This document shows positions 50,901 to 64,000 of a stretch of DNA of 64,000 nucleotides, one piece after another. Origin of the DNA: Eremophila alpestris peregrina (lineage: Eukaryota > Chordata > Aves > Passeriformes > Alaudidae); assembly GCA_009792885.1 (NCBI GenBank), contig WMCF01000008.1, positions 21,193,578-21,257,577 on the forward strand. Reading direction: 5' to 3'. A program made the position numbers and the translations under genes. Numbering within the stretch: the first letter of the stretch is position 1; each line of letters opens with the position of its first letter. The notes beneath the pieces are model-generated. The model did no database searches. It had not been told where the DNA came from and saw nothing but the letters and a program-made list of their open reading frames with translations.

Positions 50901-53900
50901 GTTACAATAGGCTCCTTCAATACCATCTAGATGTTTCCCAACAGGTACAGCTCTGTGGTTTCAAAGGACTTTTTGTAAAACTTTGTAGCTGAAATTGGTT
51001 ATAATGTCTCCATTGCAAACCAGGCACTTAAGAAATAAAAATGCTGACTCTTCCAAACTAAAAATGCTACATTTCAAAGGGTTGTAAACATTTAATTATT
51101 TTATGATTTAATGCAATTTTTTATCAGAGTAGCAGTTTTGAACATAGATTTAAAAGCCCAGGCTGAACAGCTGATCCAATATATCTGGCTGGTAATACTG
51201 CTTTTGACAAACACATTTGATGAGCAAACATGTCCTCCTAGCCACCTACACTCATACCCATCTGTTCAGATGGCAACCTGCCTCTGCACTAGGTAAGATG
51301 CCAGTATTAGAAGGCCAGAGAAAAAGCCAAAAGTAGGGCTAAGGAGAAATTGAAATAACATTGCACTTACCACATCTTCTTCCTGAATTTCATCCCACTT
51401 GTAAGAAAAATTACAGTATTGCATGCTGACTTTTAAAATTTTCTCCCTGTTGCATACAATTACAGGACTGGCAGTACACCGGAAAGGAGAATTGATTGGC
51501 TGGGGATACTCACAGCTGCCAAAAACCCCTGAGATGAATTGCAGCTAGTATTTGAGAAGCCCATTAAGGATATCCATCAATTTACTTTGAAAAGGTAGAG
51601 ACAGCAGGTTCTGCAGGTGAAGATAGTTCCCTGGAAAACAGCACCCCCTGGGACAGTCACAGTCAGTGCTGAGTCTGCACTACAAGTTCTGACTCCATAA
51701 TGACAGCTTGGAGTGGCAAGAAGTCTAGAATTCACACAGTCTGAATCACAAACTTTGTCATATGTTCGTTTTTCAAACCTGGGCATTGTACTTCTTAAAA
51801 AGCACAAAATCTGAGAAAATTTTATTTATCCATATGTCTGCAGCTGGTGTATTCACTGCAGTTGTCACTTTGCCACTGTGAAGTGAGTAGAAATTATTCA
51901 GTATTTTGGGGAGAAAAATACTGGAAGAAACTGATTTTACGTTTCCAAGTATATAATGAGTAGGGGTTTCCTAATTTTAAGGCTTTTACATTACCAAAAA
52001 TAATTTCTCTTTTGGTAGAAGTGCTTTGGTTTTTTTCATAACTATAACATTGCCCCCAATATTTTTTAGCATATGTAGGCACTTCTTTAGAAACTATGTT
52101 TTTAAAAAGGGCAAAATTTACATAATATCTCTTAGCAAAACTGATTATTAACAAAATATTCATTTATATATGACCTGTAAAATTTTGAGATGAGATTAGA
52201 AAAGCATTTGCCACTTTGGCACCCAAGCCCCGTTTTCTAAGCTTTGGAAAACACTGATTTTAATTAGCAGGCCATATGCTGCTGTGTATACCTCTTTCTA
52301 AGCAGAATGCTTTTGCTCTGGGATCTCTCTGAGACTTGGCCACCCTGACATATCCAAATCTCCCACTGACTGTACAAACTACTTAGGAACTATTCCAAAG
52401 CCCAGTGGAAAATACTGTTACTATACTTACCCTATTTCCCTAGCCACAAGAGCTGCACACAGTGGGGAGTTAGAGTCCTGCCCCTTGATATGATTAGAGT
52501 TAACTCTGAGATTCTTCATCCTTTCTGCAATAGAGCAAAGACAGGTGAAGTTATTCATTTTAAATGTTTTGAATTGTGAGAAATCTATGCCAAGAAGATG
52601 AGTGTTCGAATTCTGTCTGGGGGGACAATGCCAAGTGTTACAGCCAGCCCATGATCAGAGAAAGTAACCAAGAGAGCTGCACAGAAGGGAGGACAGGGGC
52701 ATATGCAAATTTTCAGTCATGTAAACTCCCCCTTAAGCTGTTTTTGCCAAAGTCCAAGCAATTTAGGGCTATTTTTTTAAAGAACATTGTAGAATCTATA
52801 AGAATCTAACATCTTGATGAAATTTCATTGAAGAAAAAGAAAGTAGGAGGAAGACACCAGACAGAGATCGGAGCTCCTTCAGTAAATCAGAGAAGAGGAA
52901 CCTCAAATACTGGTCTGTTTTCTACTATCATCTCCGTGGATAGTCTGTGTTGAATAGCTGTTAGCATCATGCTCTCTACAGTAGTTCGTTTGCTCTTTAT
53001 ATAATTAAAATTCTCTCATCTCAATTCTGCATTATGAAAGGGACTTCCACTGCAAAAAAAAAAATGTAGCTCTTAGGTCTGCTGTAGCCCAAGAAGGCAT
53101 CCAGCCTCTGCCCACTCATAAAATAATGTGTACTTGAGGGAAGATCAGTCATATCTTCTAGAAAAATATCATACTTAATAGTGAAATAGTATGGTCCATG
53201 TTGAGGTGAATCTCTCCTGTATTGTTTGTTTTCCAAATGAGCATTGCTTTGTACCTGTAGGTTCTATTTCTCACTGCCTGAAAACACTACTTTTTCCTCT
53301 TATTTCTTGTGAGCTTCTACTTGGAACTCTTGAAAAAACCACTCAGGAGTTAAATGAGGTCATGTCATTTAAAATCAAAAAGTTAGTTAGACTAGTTTGG
53401 CTTATAGGGTTGCATGACAGAATATGTCAATTAAATTATTATTGATTTGAGAGAGTGGAGAAAAGTTCATTCTTGCTAAATCCAGTAAAATAATCCCAAA
53501 GGACTAAGTGCTCACAAGATAAAGAAAAGAGAAAACTCCACTTTTAATATATTTTTCTGTCTCAGCTCCAGAGCTTTCTTCTAATCATGTGCTGAATTAG
53601 TATCCTACTAGCAGTATTCTTAAATTTCAGATATACAATCAGCCTGATACCTTGCTATTAATCTACCTAATGTACTAGACCTATCTCTAAAGCCTAGTAC
53701 TATTGTTCAACTGTGCAGTAAACTACACAAGAAATAAATACAATTATAGAGACAATACAATTTGCTTGTGTACATTATCTTTCATACCCAATCAGTTATG
53801 GACTAACTAGAAAAGGAATTAAGAACTGATTTAAGTAGAAGGAGTAATTCATTTATCAGATGGCAAAAAGTTTTCTATTGCTTTTTTTTAAGTTACAAGA

Positions 53901-56900
53901 TAGCTGGGAGAGAGCAGAAAGATCAAATGAAGATTCAAATGAAGATGTGAATTGAAGAGAAGGTTGGGAAGAGCATATTGTGAAAGCAAAGCTGAGCAAA
54001 GCCATGAAGAATTTTAACAGAGAGAAGCCCAGCATATAACACGTTCTTCCCTAAAGCATAGTGTTGTACTGCCTGTAAATTCAGTTGAATTAAATATCAA
54101 GGCATTTCTGAAAAATTCACTTGGTTCTCATTTTCATGTTTATCCAATGGAACACCGTTTCAGATCTGGTACTTGACATAGCAGCAGTAGCACACAACTG
54201 ATAAAATATTGGAAGTCAACATAGAACATTGTGCTATGAACAATCTCTGTCACAATTTCATGGCAAAGGAGAAAGCATCCAGTTGGTATGTGGACATGAT
54301 GAGTGGTTTTACTTCCTTGCAATTTACAAGGTCTTTCAGTAGCTTTGGAAAAATTGTACCTATCTAGGAGGTCTCTTAAAGAACATAGTGAATAGACAGC
54401 CCAAGAAGATAGTGAACTTAAAGAATCATCAAGAAAAGGGAAAGAACTGAAATTATTACATTAGTTTTGTACAGTCCTATTTCAAAGAATAGCTGGATTA
54501 CATTACGAAAAATACCTCCCTCATAAAAGGTCCAGGAAAACTGGGAGTGCAAGATTTCATCACCAAGCCACATAAGAAAATGTTAGTCTACACCTGTGGT
54601 TCTGATCTTCAGTTCTTGTTTATCCAAGCAAAATTTGGAGAAGTTGTTCCCTACAAACATCAGGAAACAGCATTAAAAGCATTTAAAAACCACCACAGAG
54701 GGGGCAATTTTCTCAGAGAGCGATTATCCAGTTTTTGTCCTAACATAGGGTAGACAATAGACAGGTTTTCAGGTTTCTGGGAAATCCTATACTGTCACAC
54801 TTTACTTTTCAGTTTCTTTCCTAAAATACGGTTTCAGAAAACAACAACAACAAAAAAAATCTTCATTTTCTGTCTATAATTTCAGTCAGTAACGATATCC
54901 TTGAGAAGGAGACTCTCTAAATGTCTCTTGACTTATTCCTGCAGTGTCTGAAACAGGTAAGTTACCTACAAGTCAATATCACTGTAAGAAAAACAGACAA
55001 AACTTACTGATTCTGATAAAATCAAATCTTTAATAAACACATCATACAGCCCTACAGTCAGAGAAGCAGCAGAGCCTGCCAAAACAGCCTGTATTATGCT
55101 GGAAATCCTAGTTATGCTTCTTGCCTTTTTTTTTTCTCCAGAGAAACAAAAGTACGCATTTAAAAATGAATGAAGTTAGGACCAAGTAAAGACTTTTTCA
55201 GCAATTGCTTTCATCATTCAACAGTTTTTCTTAAGCACAGCACTCTCTCATGAATAATCTCAACAATGTCCAGGGGCCTGGTGTTTGTTCCACGATTGAA
55301 TAAATGTGACTGATGGGAAATCAGAACACTAAAACACTTGAGCATTGTGCAATCTGACCAGGCAGAATTGCTGTGAAGTTGTTTAGCATGTTTCATTGTT
55401 CTTAAAATTCAAACTACAAATGCATTTTTAGACCCTCTAGAAACCCAATTCTGTCTTTTTTATCTATGTATACAAAAAAAATGAAGAAATACCATTTTTG
55501 CAGTTTTTAGAACCACCCTACCTCTATATTTTGACTTACATTGATAATTTCAATAATACTAGTGAACATATAATTTCTGAATATTCCAGAGAATAGTTCC
55601 ACTCAATATCAACACTTTTCTATTGGAGCAGTAGGAATATTACTAAAGAAATGGATATGATTCATCCATTTTAAGGATATTCTTCTCCTGTCTTTTACTG
55701 TGTCACCTGAAATAAATTTCCATACTCTTTGCGGAGTTGCATATGAATCTCTGTTGCTGGCTTTAGATGTGTAAATAACATCACAGGAGAGCCACAGAAA
55801 GACTGCAGAGCACCTGAGAGAAACACTTTTAGAGCATAGTGGAAAGGAGGCTAAGATTTCCAAATTTGTGCTTAGATTGCATTCTCTTCATGTATGCTCA
55901 ACTGTAAAAAGATTTTTTCAATATATATCCTGCTCTAGGAACTCCATTTGGTGCATTGCAGAAAATATCATACCTAGAAACATAACAGTGAACCTGAGAA
56001 CAAATCCTAAATTCTATTTTTCCCGTGGTATATTACAACTACTTTAACTCTTTATTTTGAAAGCCTTTTTAGAGTGCTCACTCAGATTTATCAGGTTTAG
56101 TGTCAACCTTCTTAAGGGACAAGTTAAAAGCTTAAAATTTTACTCCAAATATATATTTTAATTAAATTTAAAACTCTGTTTAGGACATCAAAATGAATTT
56201 AATCTATGTATTATCATTATTCCTTGTCGTACTTGTTACAGGCTAAAATCCAAAAATGACAAGATTACAGCATACTGGTATTGAAGATGAGAAATGATGG
56301 TTGTTCAAATAGCTACCAATCTCAATGAACAAACTAGAATGGATGGAAGGAGAAAAATATACCTTTCATGCCAATAAAACAGAGTTTGACTGCAGGCTCC
56401 ATGATAATTCCATGACTGGTTCATTTTTATTTCATTACTTCATTTTTTGGATGAGGATCACAGAAACCAGCTGCATCCTTCAGTCTCTGTGTGAACAGTT
56501 TTGTGCAGCTTTCCTTCCAGCTCTCTTCTCAGGTAGAAAATGTGATTTTTGCTTACAAATCCAGTTGTTTCCATATTTTATGCAAGAAATAATATAAATT
56601 TGCATCCCTTGGAACTTCCTGGTCATTATTGAAGTCTACAACTACAGTAAGATCAAAGTCTACCACTGCAAGGAAGTGATAGAGTCAGTAGGGAATTAAG
56701 AAAATATGTCCTTTAGAAGAAATTGAGAGGTCTGGTAATGAAGAGAATTTCATAAATGACATGCTTAGGTTATATTCAGTGCTTGAAAAACAGAAGAACA
56801 AAACTCTCTACTGTGCTGTCTTCTTTCATGCTGTGCATCATACTGGAGGGGACAGAGGGAGAGGGGAACAGCTGCCTTGGACACCAGCAGGAATTCAGAA

Positions 56901-59900
56901 TCAACAAAAGATCCCACTGAGTTCCTGCTCTGTGGGCTACTGATGACTTCCAACCCAGATGCACACGTCTGCCACTACCCTTGCTTGCCTGCAGTATGTA
57001 CTGAATTAAAAATTGTCTCCTTCCATTGCTGTCCTGCTCTCCACAGTCACCACCACCCATTTGCTTCTTTTTGATCTTTCATGCAGCCACTTTGTGATGG
57101 TGGCTGGGTTTTTTCACCGCTCAGGGTAAACAGAATCCAGAATTACAGCAAACAGCTGAGAACAACCTGAAATGCTTACAGCTGCTTAACTTAGGGTGTC
57201 ATTCAGCTGGACACAGGATATAAAAGTTTTGAAATAGCTATGGGCTATTCCTCAAGGAGGAATATGTTTCTGATGCCACAGGACAACAGCCACAGCTCTT
57301 GGACCATCTGTCCCACTCACCTCCTGCATCCAACTAGCATTTAAGTCACTCCAGATATGTTAACAGGTAGTTTTGGACAGGAAGTGCTGATTCCCAAACA
57401 CATATTCTCATCGGGATTATGTCATTAATAATGAGTTTTCAGGTTCCCCTCTCTGATTCTTTTCAAGCTGAAAGGTAAGTAAAGGAACTTCCTTCACAAA
57501 AGCAAGCCAAAATCATCCAAAACAAAGGTCATTATTAACTTCACTGTCTCACATTCCCCTAACTTAAGGAATAGTAAGAACACTTGAAATAGAAGTGTTA
57601 AGGGTCCTTTCATGTCTAGGAAGACAACAAGCTCATTTTGAGCTAAAAGGAGATAAAAGAGATACACACAGAAGCCAAAACTGGAAACTAAAACTCTCTG
57701 TTCAGAAAATTGCATTCAGCTTTCTGGTTTGTGACAGCAAAATGCTTATGCTTTTTGTCATTTTACCAGCCAGTCTGAGTTTTCTGCAAAAGTCCACCAT
57801 AAAATGCACAGAATTTCTCCAACACTTATTTTTGCCCTTTCTTTTTAAAAACTGAAAGACTCACTGCAACTTTGAGAAGGTATTTAATAATTGACTTTAT
57901 TTCTTTCAGTCACAGAAAATAGAACTTTTCTTTAAAATATAGATTAAAAACTCCTGATTCTGTTTGATAAAAAGTCAGTTAATTATACCATAGTAAATTG
58001 CAGAAGGTCACACTGACATCTGGCGGCCTTTCAGAGATACTAAAAGTGCTCCCAGCAAATACTCAATGCAAGAACAGTAACAATATGAAAATGCATTGTG
58101 GTTCTCTGTATCTGTCCAAATTTAGCAATTATTATTCAAGACCTGAGTTAAGAGGCAATGAGTCTGTGCTGAAGTATGTCATTTAATTAGCTGCCATGTT
58201 AAGTCACATTTTATGCTGCCCTGGCTGCAGCCATCAGAAAGCCACAAGCTTTCATAAATAGCAATGAAGGGTGCCAAAGCTGTCACCACCACTCTGCAAC
58301 TGCTCTGGGAGTTATCAGGATATTTCACAGTGCCACATTTTATTAAACAGAACTGCAGCCAGTGGGAGTAAAAGCATCTTATTGCTAATATTGCCATCGT
58401 GGGATCTAGTAGATCTGGTCATGGACCAGAAGTCCATCACAGAAGGCACTCTACAAACCATAAAAATGATGGCCCTGTCCATAGCAGACTATAGTCTAAT
58501 TATGAGACAAGGAACAGTCAACAGATTAAAGCAGATTGAAGGTGCTATGGGCCAACACATCAGAGTCTAGTCTCTGAAAAAAAATGTCACTAAATAGGAA
58601 CCCTTTTTTTCTTAAAAAAAAATAAAGGAAGCCGAACTCTCCTTTGGTAATGTAAGAGAACCAAACTCTGAGAAGGAAGAATCTCTTTCCTATTAAAACA
58701 GCATATATTTTGAGGGGAAAATAACTCTGCTTCATCTATAGAAGGGATTATTTATGAAACACAAGAAGTTCCCCTCAATCAGGTGCAGCAAAGGTCTTGA
58801 GAGACACACTGCACCACTGCTGCTGCTAAAAGAGGAAAGAAAATATTGCCTTCTCCCCTCTGAAACAAAGAGCATTGTGTGCATCTGCACTCACTGTTGT
58901 GAAGTCTGATATGATGTTTCTAAATGTCACCTGTTGGAGAGGGGGAAAGAAGTGATCTGATTTGGTCCTCCATGCACTAAAACACACAAAGAAAACCAGA
59001 TGAGCCTTTTCTGTTAGTTGTCATCAAGAATTTCATTTTAGATCAAGAGAATAAAATCCTATCAGCAAAGGCTTTCTTGTCAATTCCAAGGCTGCTGATT
59101 CCATCTCAAGATATTATCAGGAACTAGGGTCTCCTAGTTCAGAGAAACTCCTAGCACAGAGAAACAAAGTCCACCAGAAATTGTATCATAAATGATATAA
59201 AGTTCATCCTGAATCTGTTCAAGGAATGTGTAGATATTTCCCACACAGAAGGACATTTTATAATATTAAAACTCTTTGGGTTTCTTGTGACATTTTCATT
59301 TGTTGAATTTTTTCAGCTACAATGTTTTAAGATTAAGGGTGAGGTAGTCTACCTGTGGTTTATGGGCTACATCTACAATACTGCCTGAATGATTCATTCA
59401 GTTTGCAACCTACAGCTAGCCAGATCCTTTCCTTGTGTCCTTCGGATGCAGGCAGAGAACATATCATAATCCAAATAAATTATTGTCATAGCTCAGCACG
59501 TGCTTCCCAAAGCCTGGCATCTTGTGCTCCCTATCCATACAATCAGAAGGAAAGAACCTTCTGACTGCAAAACCCAACACCCACTAACACTTGGCTGCTA
59601 CAGGTCCATTGCATGAAGGGGCACAAACACTTTTTGGTGGTCCATCCAAAAGTCCTGCTTACTGCTTTGCTTCGTCCATGCAGGATCCCAAGTTCCATCA
59701 CCTCGTGATAGAAAGGTGCCAGAAGAAGTGGCCAGCTTCTGGGATGGGAAAAGATGTGAGGGCAGGTTTGGGCAGCATGATACAGGCAAGGGAAGGAAAC
59801 AAAAGAGCTGAAACAAGGAATAGCCTCAGGAGTCTTTTGTCAGGGACTCTAGTCCATAAAGGATCTGCAAATGATCCCAGGGGTGAGCAAGGAAGAGATG

Positions 59901-62422
59901 CTTTTGAAGGAAGAAAAAAAATTTTCAAGCACACAACTCCAGCAAAAAAGGAGGCATGGCATAAAAACAAAAATATAATCTAGATGTAAAGAACTAGTTT
60001 CTTTGTATGGAAGAGAAACTTTCTAAACAGATGCTGATGAGTTTGCAGAATATAACTGCATATTATGATTGCCCTGCAGTCACTGTTCTGCAGTTGAAAT
60101 AAAAAATATCGATGGAGCTTCTTACTGTAACCACCCACTGAAACAAACACATTAGGCTAGTGACCTAAACCAATAAAATACCCCAGTTATTTCAATGTTT
60201 ATGAATTGTCAGACAGCACATTTCATGCTATCACAAAGCACCTGCATCTGCATTAACTTTTAAAATTTAGTTCATCTTTGCTTTTTACTGATCCACAGGC
60301 TTTTAAAATCTTGCAGTTGGCACTACATTACCCAGCTAATACTATAATAAAGATAGGTGATTGTCAATATAGAACTATTTCTAAGGGGAGTTTTTAAAAC
60401 AAGCATGATGTTATATTTTCAAGGACTTATAAGAAAACCTTTATGGCACATTCATCTGAGGTATCTACTTGTTAACCAGTATAGTTCACTGGGTGTATAT
60501 TTAGAAGCCAGAGAATAATTTAAGTTATTATCACTAGTGTTAAATTCAAAGGTGTAGTGAGTTTGAAAAAGGAGTTTGTTTTATGCATGTCTTAGCCGGC
60601 TAAACCAACAAAGCTACCAGTGTTGGTGAAAGCCTAAGTCACAGTAGGAAAACTGCTAAGATTTGTGATCATTGAGGAACACATTAATCATTTTCTATAT
60701 TAATATAAAATCAATAAGTCTTCAATAAACTTTAGTATACCTGTAACCAGAGAACTCAAACCTGGAGCACTTCACAGTCACAGCCACATTCAAAAATGAA
60801 TGTCTGCTGAAAATTAAAAGAATTTGATACTGATAAACCAGAGGAGTCTAATTCTTAGATGTAGCAATATGCTACTGCCTCAATAATATTTCAAAAACCC
60901 AAATCTTTATACAAAATGAACAGATTTTAAAGTAAGAGCTCAAAAGACACTGCACTGGACCTGTAGCTCCAGCCTCTAGCAAAATAAAATGCAAACTGAA
61001 ACAGTTGTGGACAGCAACTTTAACATCTGTTTCACAACCACAGCCTCAAGAGACTGCTGGACAGAAGTTTTTGGCAAAATATATATTGACTTGGTCAGGA
61101 AATTCATATTGCTCTTCATCTTAACTCCTCTCCACCAAAAGTTCTTTCTCATTTCTGGACACTGAGGACAGCCTACCACTCTGGAGCTCTTGAGATCATG
61201 CAGAGGTTTGTAACTGGTTATATGTGTATTTTCTAAATAAATTAATTAAGATAAACTACATCTGACAGAGAACTTTAGGCAAAAGTTAGTCAAGAATTAC
61301 TGAACTATTCCATTTATAGTAGCAGAGCACAAGGAATAGTCTGTATCTACCTGTATGTTATTAGGAAAGGCTACTCAAAAGATCTTGCACACATAACATT
61401 GAACTTTGATGTTTATATATTACTTTATCATGCTCTTTTTTTTTAAAAAATAACTCCAGAAGAATTCATGAACTATTAAGCAGCATGTCAGAATAGGCCC
61501 ACCAGTGTGGGGTGAACTCCTGCTTATCACCAAACTGAAATTCTGTTTTACAGCCTATATGGAATGGTGCCCACGGAATGCAGACACATTGCCACTGTCA
61601 GTCATCAAAACAAGTCCCACTGGGTCACTCCAAATGTCCAGCAGCACACGTGGCAGCAAGAGCTGACTGCAGGAGTAAAAGACCTTTGAGCACCTGCTGA
61701 GTCCCTGGAATCCTTTTTTTCTGCTTTTAAAAAATCTATTGTTCTAAGGACATTCACACAGAATATGTAAAAAAATGTGCCAACGGTGTCACTGGCTTGC
61801 CACACTCCTGTATCTGCATACAAACCTTAAAACAAGACTATGCAAATTCTATGAAAGAGAAAAATTTTACCTTTTCACAGTCTCCCAATTATAGAAAATA
61901 TATGTGTCTCCAGGTGTATATACCACACATGAAGCAATTGCATGGGCTGATTTTAATAGAAATTATTTTATACAAAGGAATAATGTAAGTGAAAATTGTG
62001 CGGATGAGGACAGGTAGGCATAGAAAAATTAAGTAATTAATGCATGTATCTACATTTATTGATTACTCCATAAGGCAGAAATATTAGCTACTAGGAATTA
62101 TTATCTCCCAAACTGCACTCCAATATTCATTGTGTTCACTTCAACAGCAGCAGAAGCAGGAGTGCACATTTGCCCCAGCTCTATCTCAGGACATTAGTTC
62201 ATTAATTCTAATAATGAGTGTTAGAGCAGCATTAACCTTGGGATACTTTCTGTTAGAAAATACTCCCCACGCTATCTTGACTATTAGTATTTCTATTTAC
62301 ACAATATGATAGAACTGTTATCACTCCAAATTTAAGAACAATTTTTTATCCTTGGAAAATTTATATTGCTGCTGTATAGCTTTATATTTTGAGATAAAGA
62401 GCACAGGTAGTGTATTTTTAAA
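47987..62422. other. AT-rich single-copy DNA, no gene supported
   Basis: This long stretch has no recognisable mobile element or gene. The largest frames are 59591-59983 on the plus strand (130 codons, basic, no domain) and 58271-58570 (99 codons); neither has splice or signal features. The minus strand near 48280-48295 has a GTGAGT donor-like word after an open, leucine-rich stretch, which is not enough to call an exon. Confidence 0.5.
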
Positions 62423-63210
62423 CAATGAAAAGAATTTTTCTAATATTTAATTTGAATCTCCTGTCTCATCATAAGGCCATTTCCTCAAGTTCTATTACTG
62501 CAGCTGTGGCAGGAGAGGCCAACCTCTACCTCACAACAACCTTCTTTCAGGTAGTTGTAGACAGTGACGAGCACCTCCCTGAGCCTCCTCTTCTCAAGAT
62601 TAAACAAACCCATGTTGCTCAGCCGCTCCTCACAAAACACATTCTAGACCTGTTGCACCTCAATGTCCTTTTTAAAGTCAGAGGCCCAGAACTGAATACA
62701 GGACTTGAGGTGCAGCCTCACCAGGGCTGACTACAGGGGGATGATCACTGCCCTGGTACTGCTTGCCCAAAATAGCATTGGCCTTTTTGGCCACCTGGGC
62801 ATACACTGGCTCATGTTCAGCTGGCTGTAAACCAGCACCCCCAAGTCCCTTTCTGCCAAACAGCTTTCGAGTCACCCCTCCCTGGGCCTGTACTGCTGCA
62901 TGCAGTTGCTGCAACATAAGTGGAGGGACCTGGCACCTTATTGAACCTCTTGCATTTGCCCTCAGTCCATTGATGGAGTCTGTCCAGTTCCCTCTGCAGG
63001 ACCTCCCTACCTTTGAGCAGATCAACACTCCTACCCAACTTAGTGTCATCTGCAGATTTACATGGGTATGTTCAATTCCCACATCCAGATCATCAATAAA
63101 GGTGTTACACAGGACCAGTCCTAAAACTAAACCCGGGGGAGCACCACGAGCGACTGGCTGCCAACTGGATTTAACTCCATTTGCCACAATTCTCTGGGTC
63201 TGGACAGATT
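62423..63210 (-). mobile_element. CR1 LINE fragment with decayed RT
   Basis: Minus-strand translation at 62678-63229 shows RT motif B and following residues (GAPPGLVLGLVLCNTFIDDLD). The FADD box and thumb then appear in shifted frames (for example QVAKKANAIL near 62770). The low-coordinate end at about 62423 lies inside the C-terminal region (TTTCTAATATTTAATTTGAA on the plus strand), so the 3' tail is missing or unrecognisable. The 5' limit is near 63210. Frameshifts make it non-functional. Confidence 0.88.
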
Positions 63211-64000
63211 GGTTCTGATTTGTTCTCAAAAATTTTCATTAATGGGAGTCCCATCCAATACTTTGGAAGCTTGTTCCTGAGGAATCCTCATAACTAGAAA
63301 TAGCCCCCAATATGAACTCTCCCTTAGCAAAAAGTAAGTTAAATTCTTACACACAATGGACATGTGGAGGTCACTTTCTAGTTTCCTTTTACAACTGCTT
63401 TTAATCTCCACTATTACTCTTCTAGAGGAAAACAACTCAAATGTTCCACTTTCCATCCTAAATTTTAAACTTTAAACTTCTGATTATTTTTATTATTCTC
63501 TTAACCTGCTCTCCACAGTTTTTCAGCATTTGCTTTAGCATGAAATACCCAGTATGGTGATCAAACTCCAGCTGAAACTGTACTACTGCCTGCCAACTTA
63601 GCCGAATTATTAGTTGCCATGCCCTCAGTACAAAACTTGCATTAGCATATCCCAGAACAACACCTCTTGTGAATGGCTTAGCATTGTGCTGTTTAGTCAA
63701 AAGCAGTTTGTACTCACTCAAGTCCTTCTTTTCTGTGTTAGGTGTAGTACTTTCCTTTATCCTAATTCTTGGCAATGAATCTTTGTTCTGCCATTTTGTG
63801 CAATGTCGTCTTAATATACATCATTAAATCATCCTGACACAGAACAGTTGTTTTCTCCTTATCCTCACCACACACTCAGATGTATCATACTCAAGGGAAG
63901 AGTGTCTGCTACAGAATTATTTCACTTTCAATGCAACTTTAGCAAAATAATGAGTAAAATTATAGAGAAATTATACAGTCAAATATATTTTCTGCCAGGG
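63211..64000. other. Single-copy DNA to window end
   Basis: No element recognised. A 105-codon minus-strand frame at 63458-63775 has no identifiable domain; whether it is coding cannot be judged from this window. Confidence 0.45.

Noticed and set aside
52862..52878. AGATCGGAG resembling an Illumina TruSeq adapter start
   Set aside because: The match stops after nine bases, which is not enough for an adapter.
59591..59983. 130-codon plus-strand open frame
   Set aside because: Basic, low-complexity-like composition with no recognisable motif, and a long frame on the other strand covers the same place.

Overview
The window looks like non-coding nuclear DNA from a bird, most likely a passerine. 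Recognisable CR1 LINE fragments dominate the repeats, there are class II (ERVK-like) and one ERVL-like retroviral LTRs, and the rest is AT-rich single-copy DNA with no long conserved reading frame. 'Bird' is well supported by CR1 copies ending in TTCTGTGA-type 3' repeats. 'Passerine' is an inference from the LTR types. No complete host protein gene, rRNA, tRNA or CRISPR array was found, so the segment is a gene desert or a large intron.

Layout. 1-12.7 kb: unique AT-rich DNA, broken by a 65-nt pure T run at 8.1 kb. 12.7-16.7 kb: a cluster of three minus-strand CR1 copies, the last two abutting and probably nested. 18.2-18.7 kb: a minus-strand class II LTR. 21.3-21.9 kb: a plus-strand CR1 of the same subfamily as the 15.6 kb copy. 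25.1-25.8 kb: a plus-strand ERVL-like LTR with a perfect 16-bp inverted repeat in its promoter region. 27.2-29.3 kb: a truncated minus-strand class II endogenous retrovirus, with a 3' LTR, polypurine tract, env remnants and a 301-codon open frame carrying an intact integrase catalytic core. 32.4-32.7 kb: a probable LTR piece. 36.8 kb: a short CR1 tail. 39.3-40.0 kb: a CR1 with an internal deletion that joins its endonuclease and reverse transcriptase parts. 40.46-40.78 kb: a cleanly bounded 321-bp solo LTR with a 6-bp target duplication. 41.5-42.1 kb: a second LTR of the 18.2 kb kind, in opposite orientation. 62.4-63.2 kb: another decayed CR1. The rest is unassigned single-copy DNA with microsatellites.

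Two sites show that the assembly needs care. At 47,949-47,986 lies a perfect 38-bp palindrome made of two head-to-head Tn5 mosaic ends. This is the junction adapter of Nextera mate-pair libraries, so it is a laboratory sequence and the DNA on its two sides may not be neighbours in the genome. At 33,088 a single N separates two copies of the same 18 bases, as expected from an unmerged contig overlap.

The elements do not work together as a gene system. They are a layered record of LINE and retrovirus insertions. The most unusual biological items are the surviving integrase frame, the basic env-leader-like frame overlapping its end, the endonuclease/RT deletion in CR1, the long T run in a genome type whose main LINE does not use poly(A), and a possible tail-anchored terminal exon next to the adapter.
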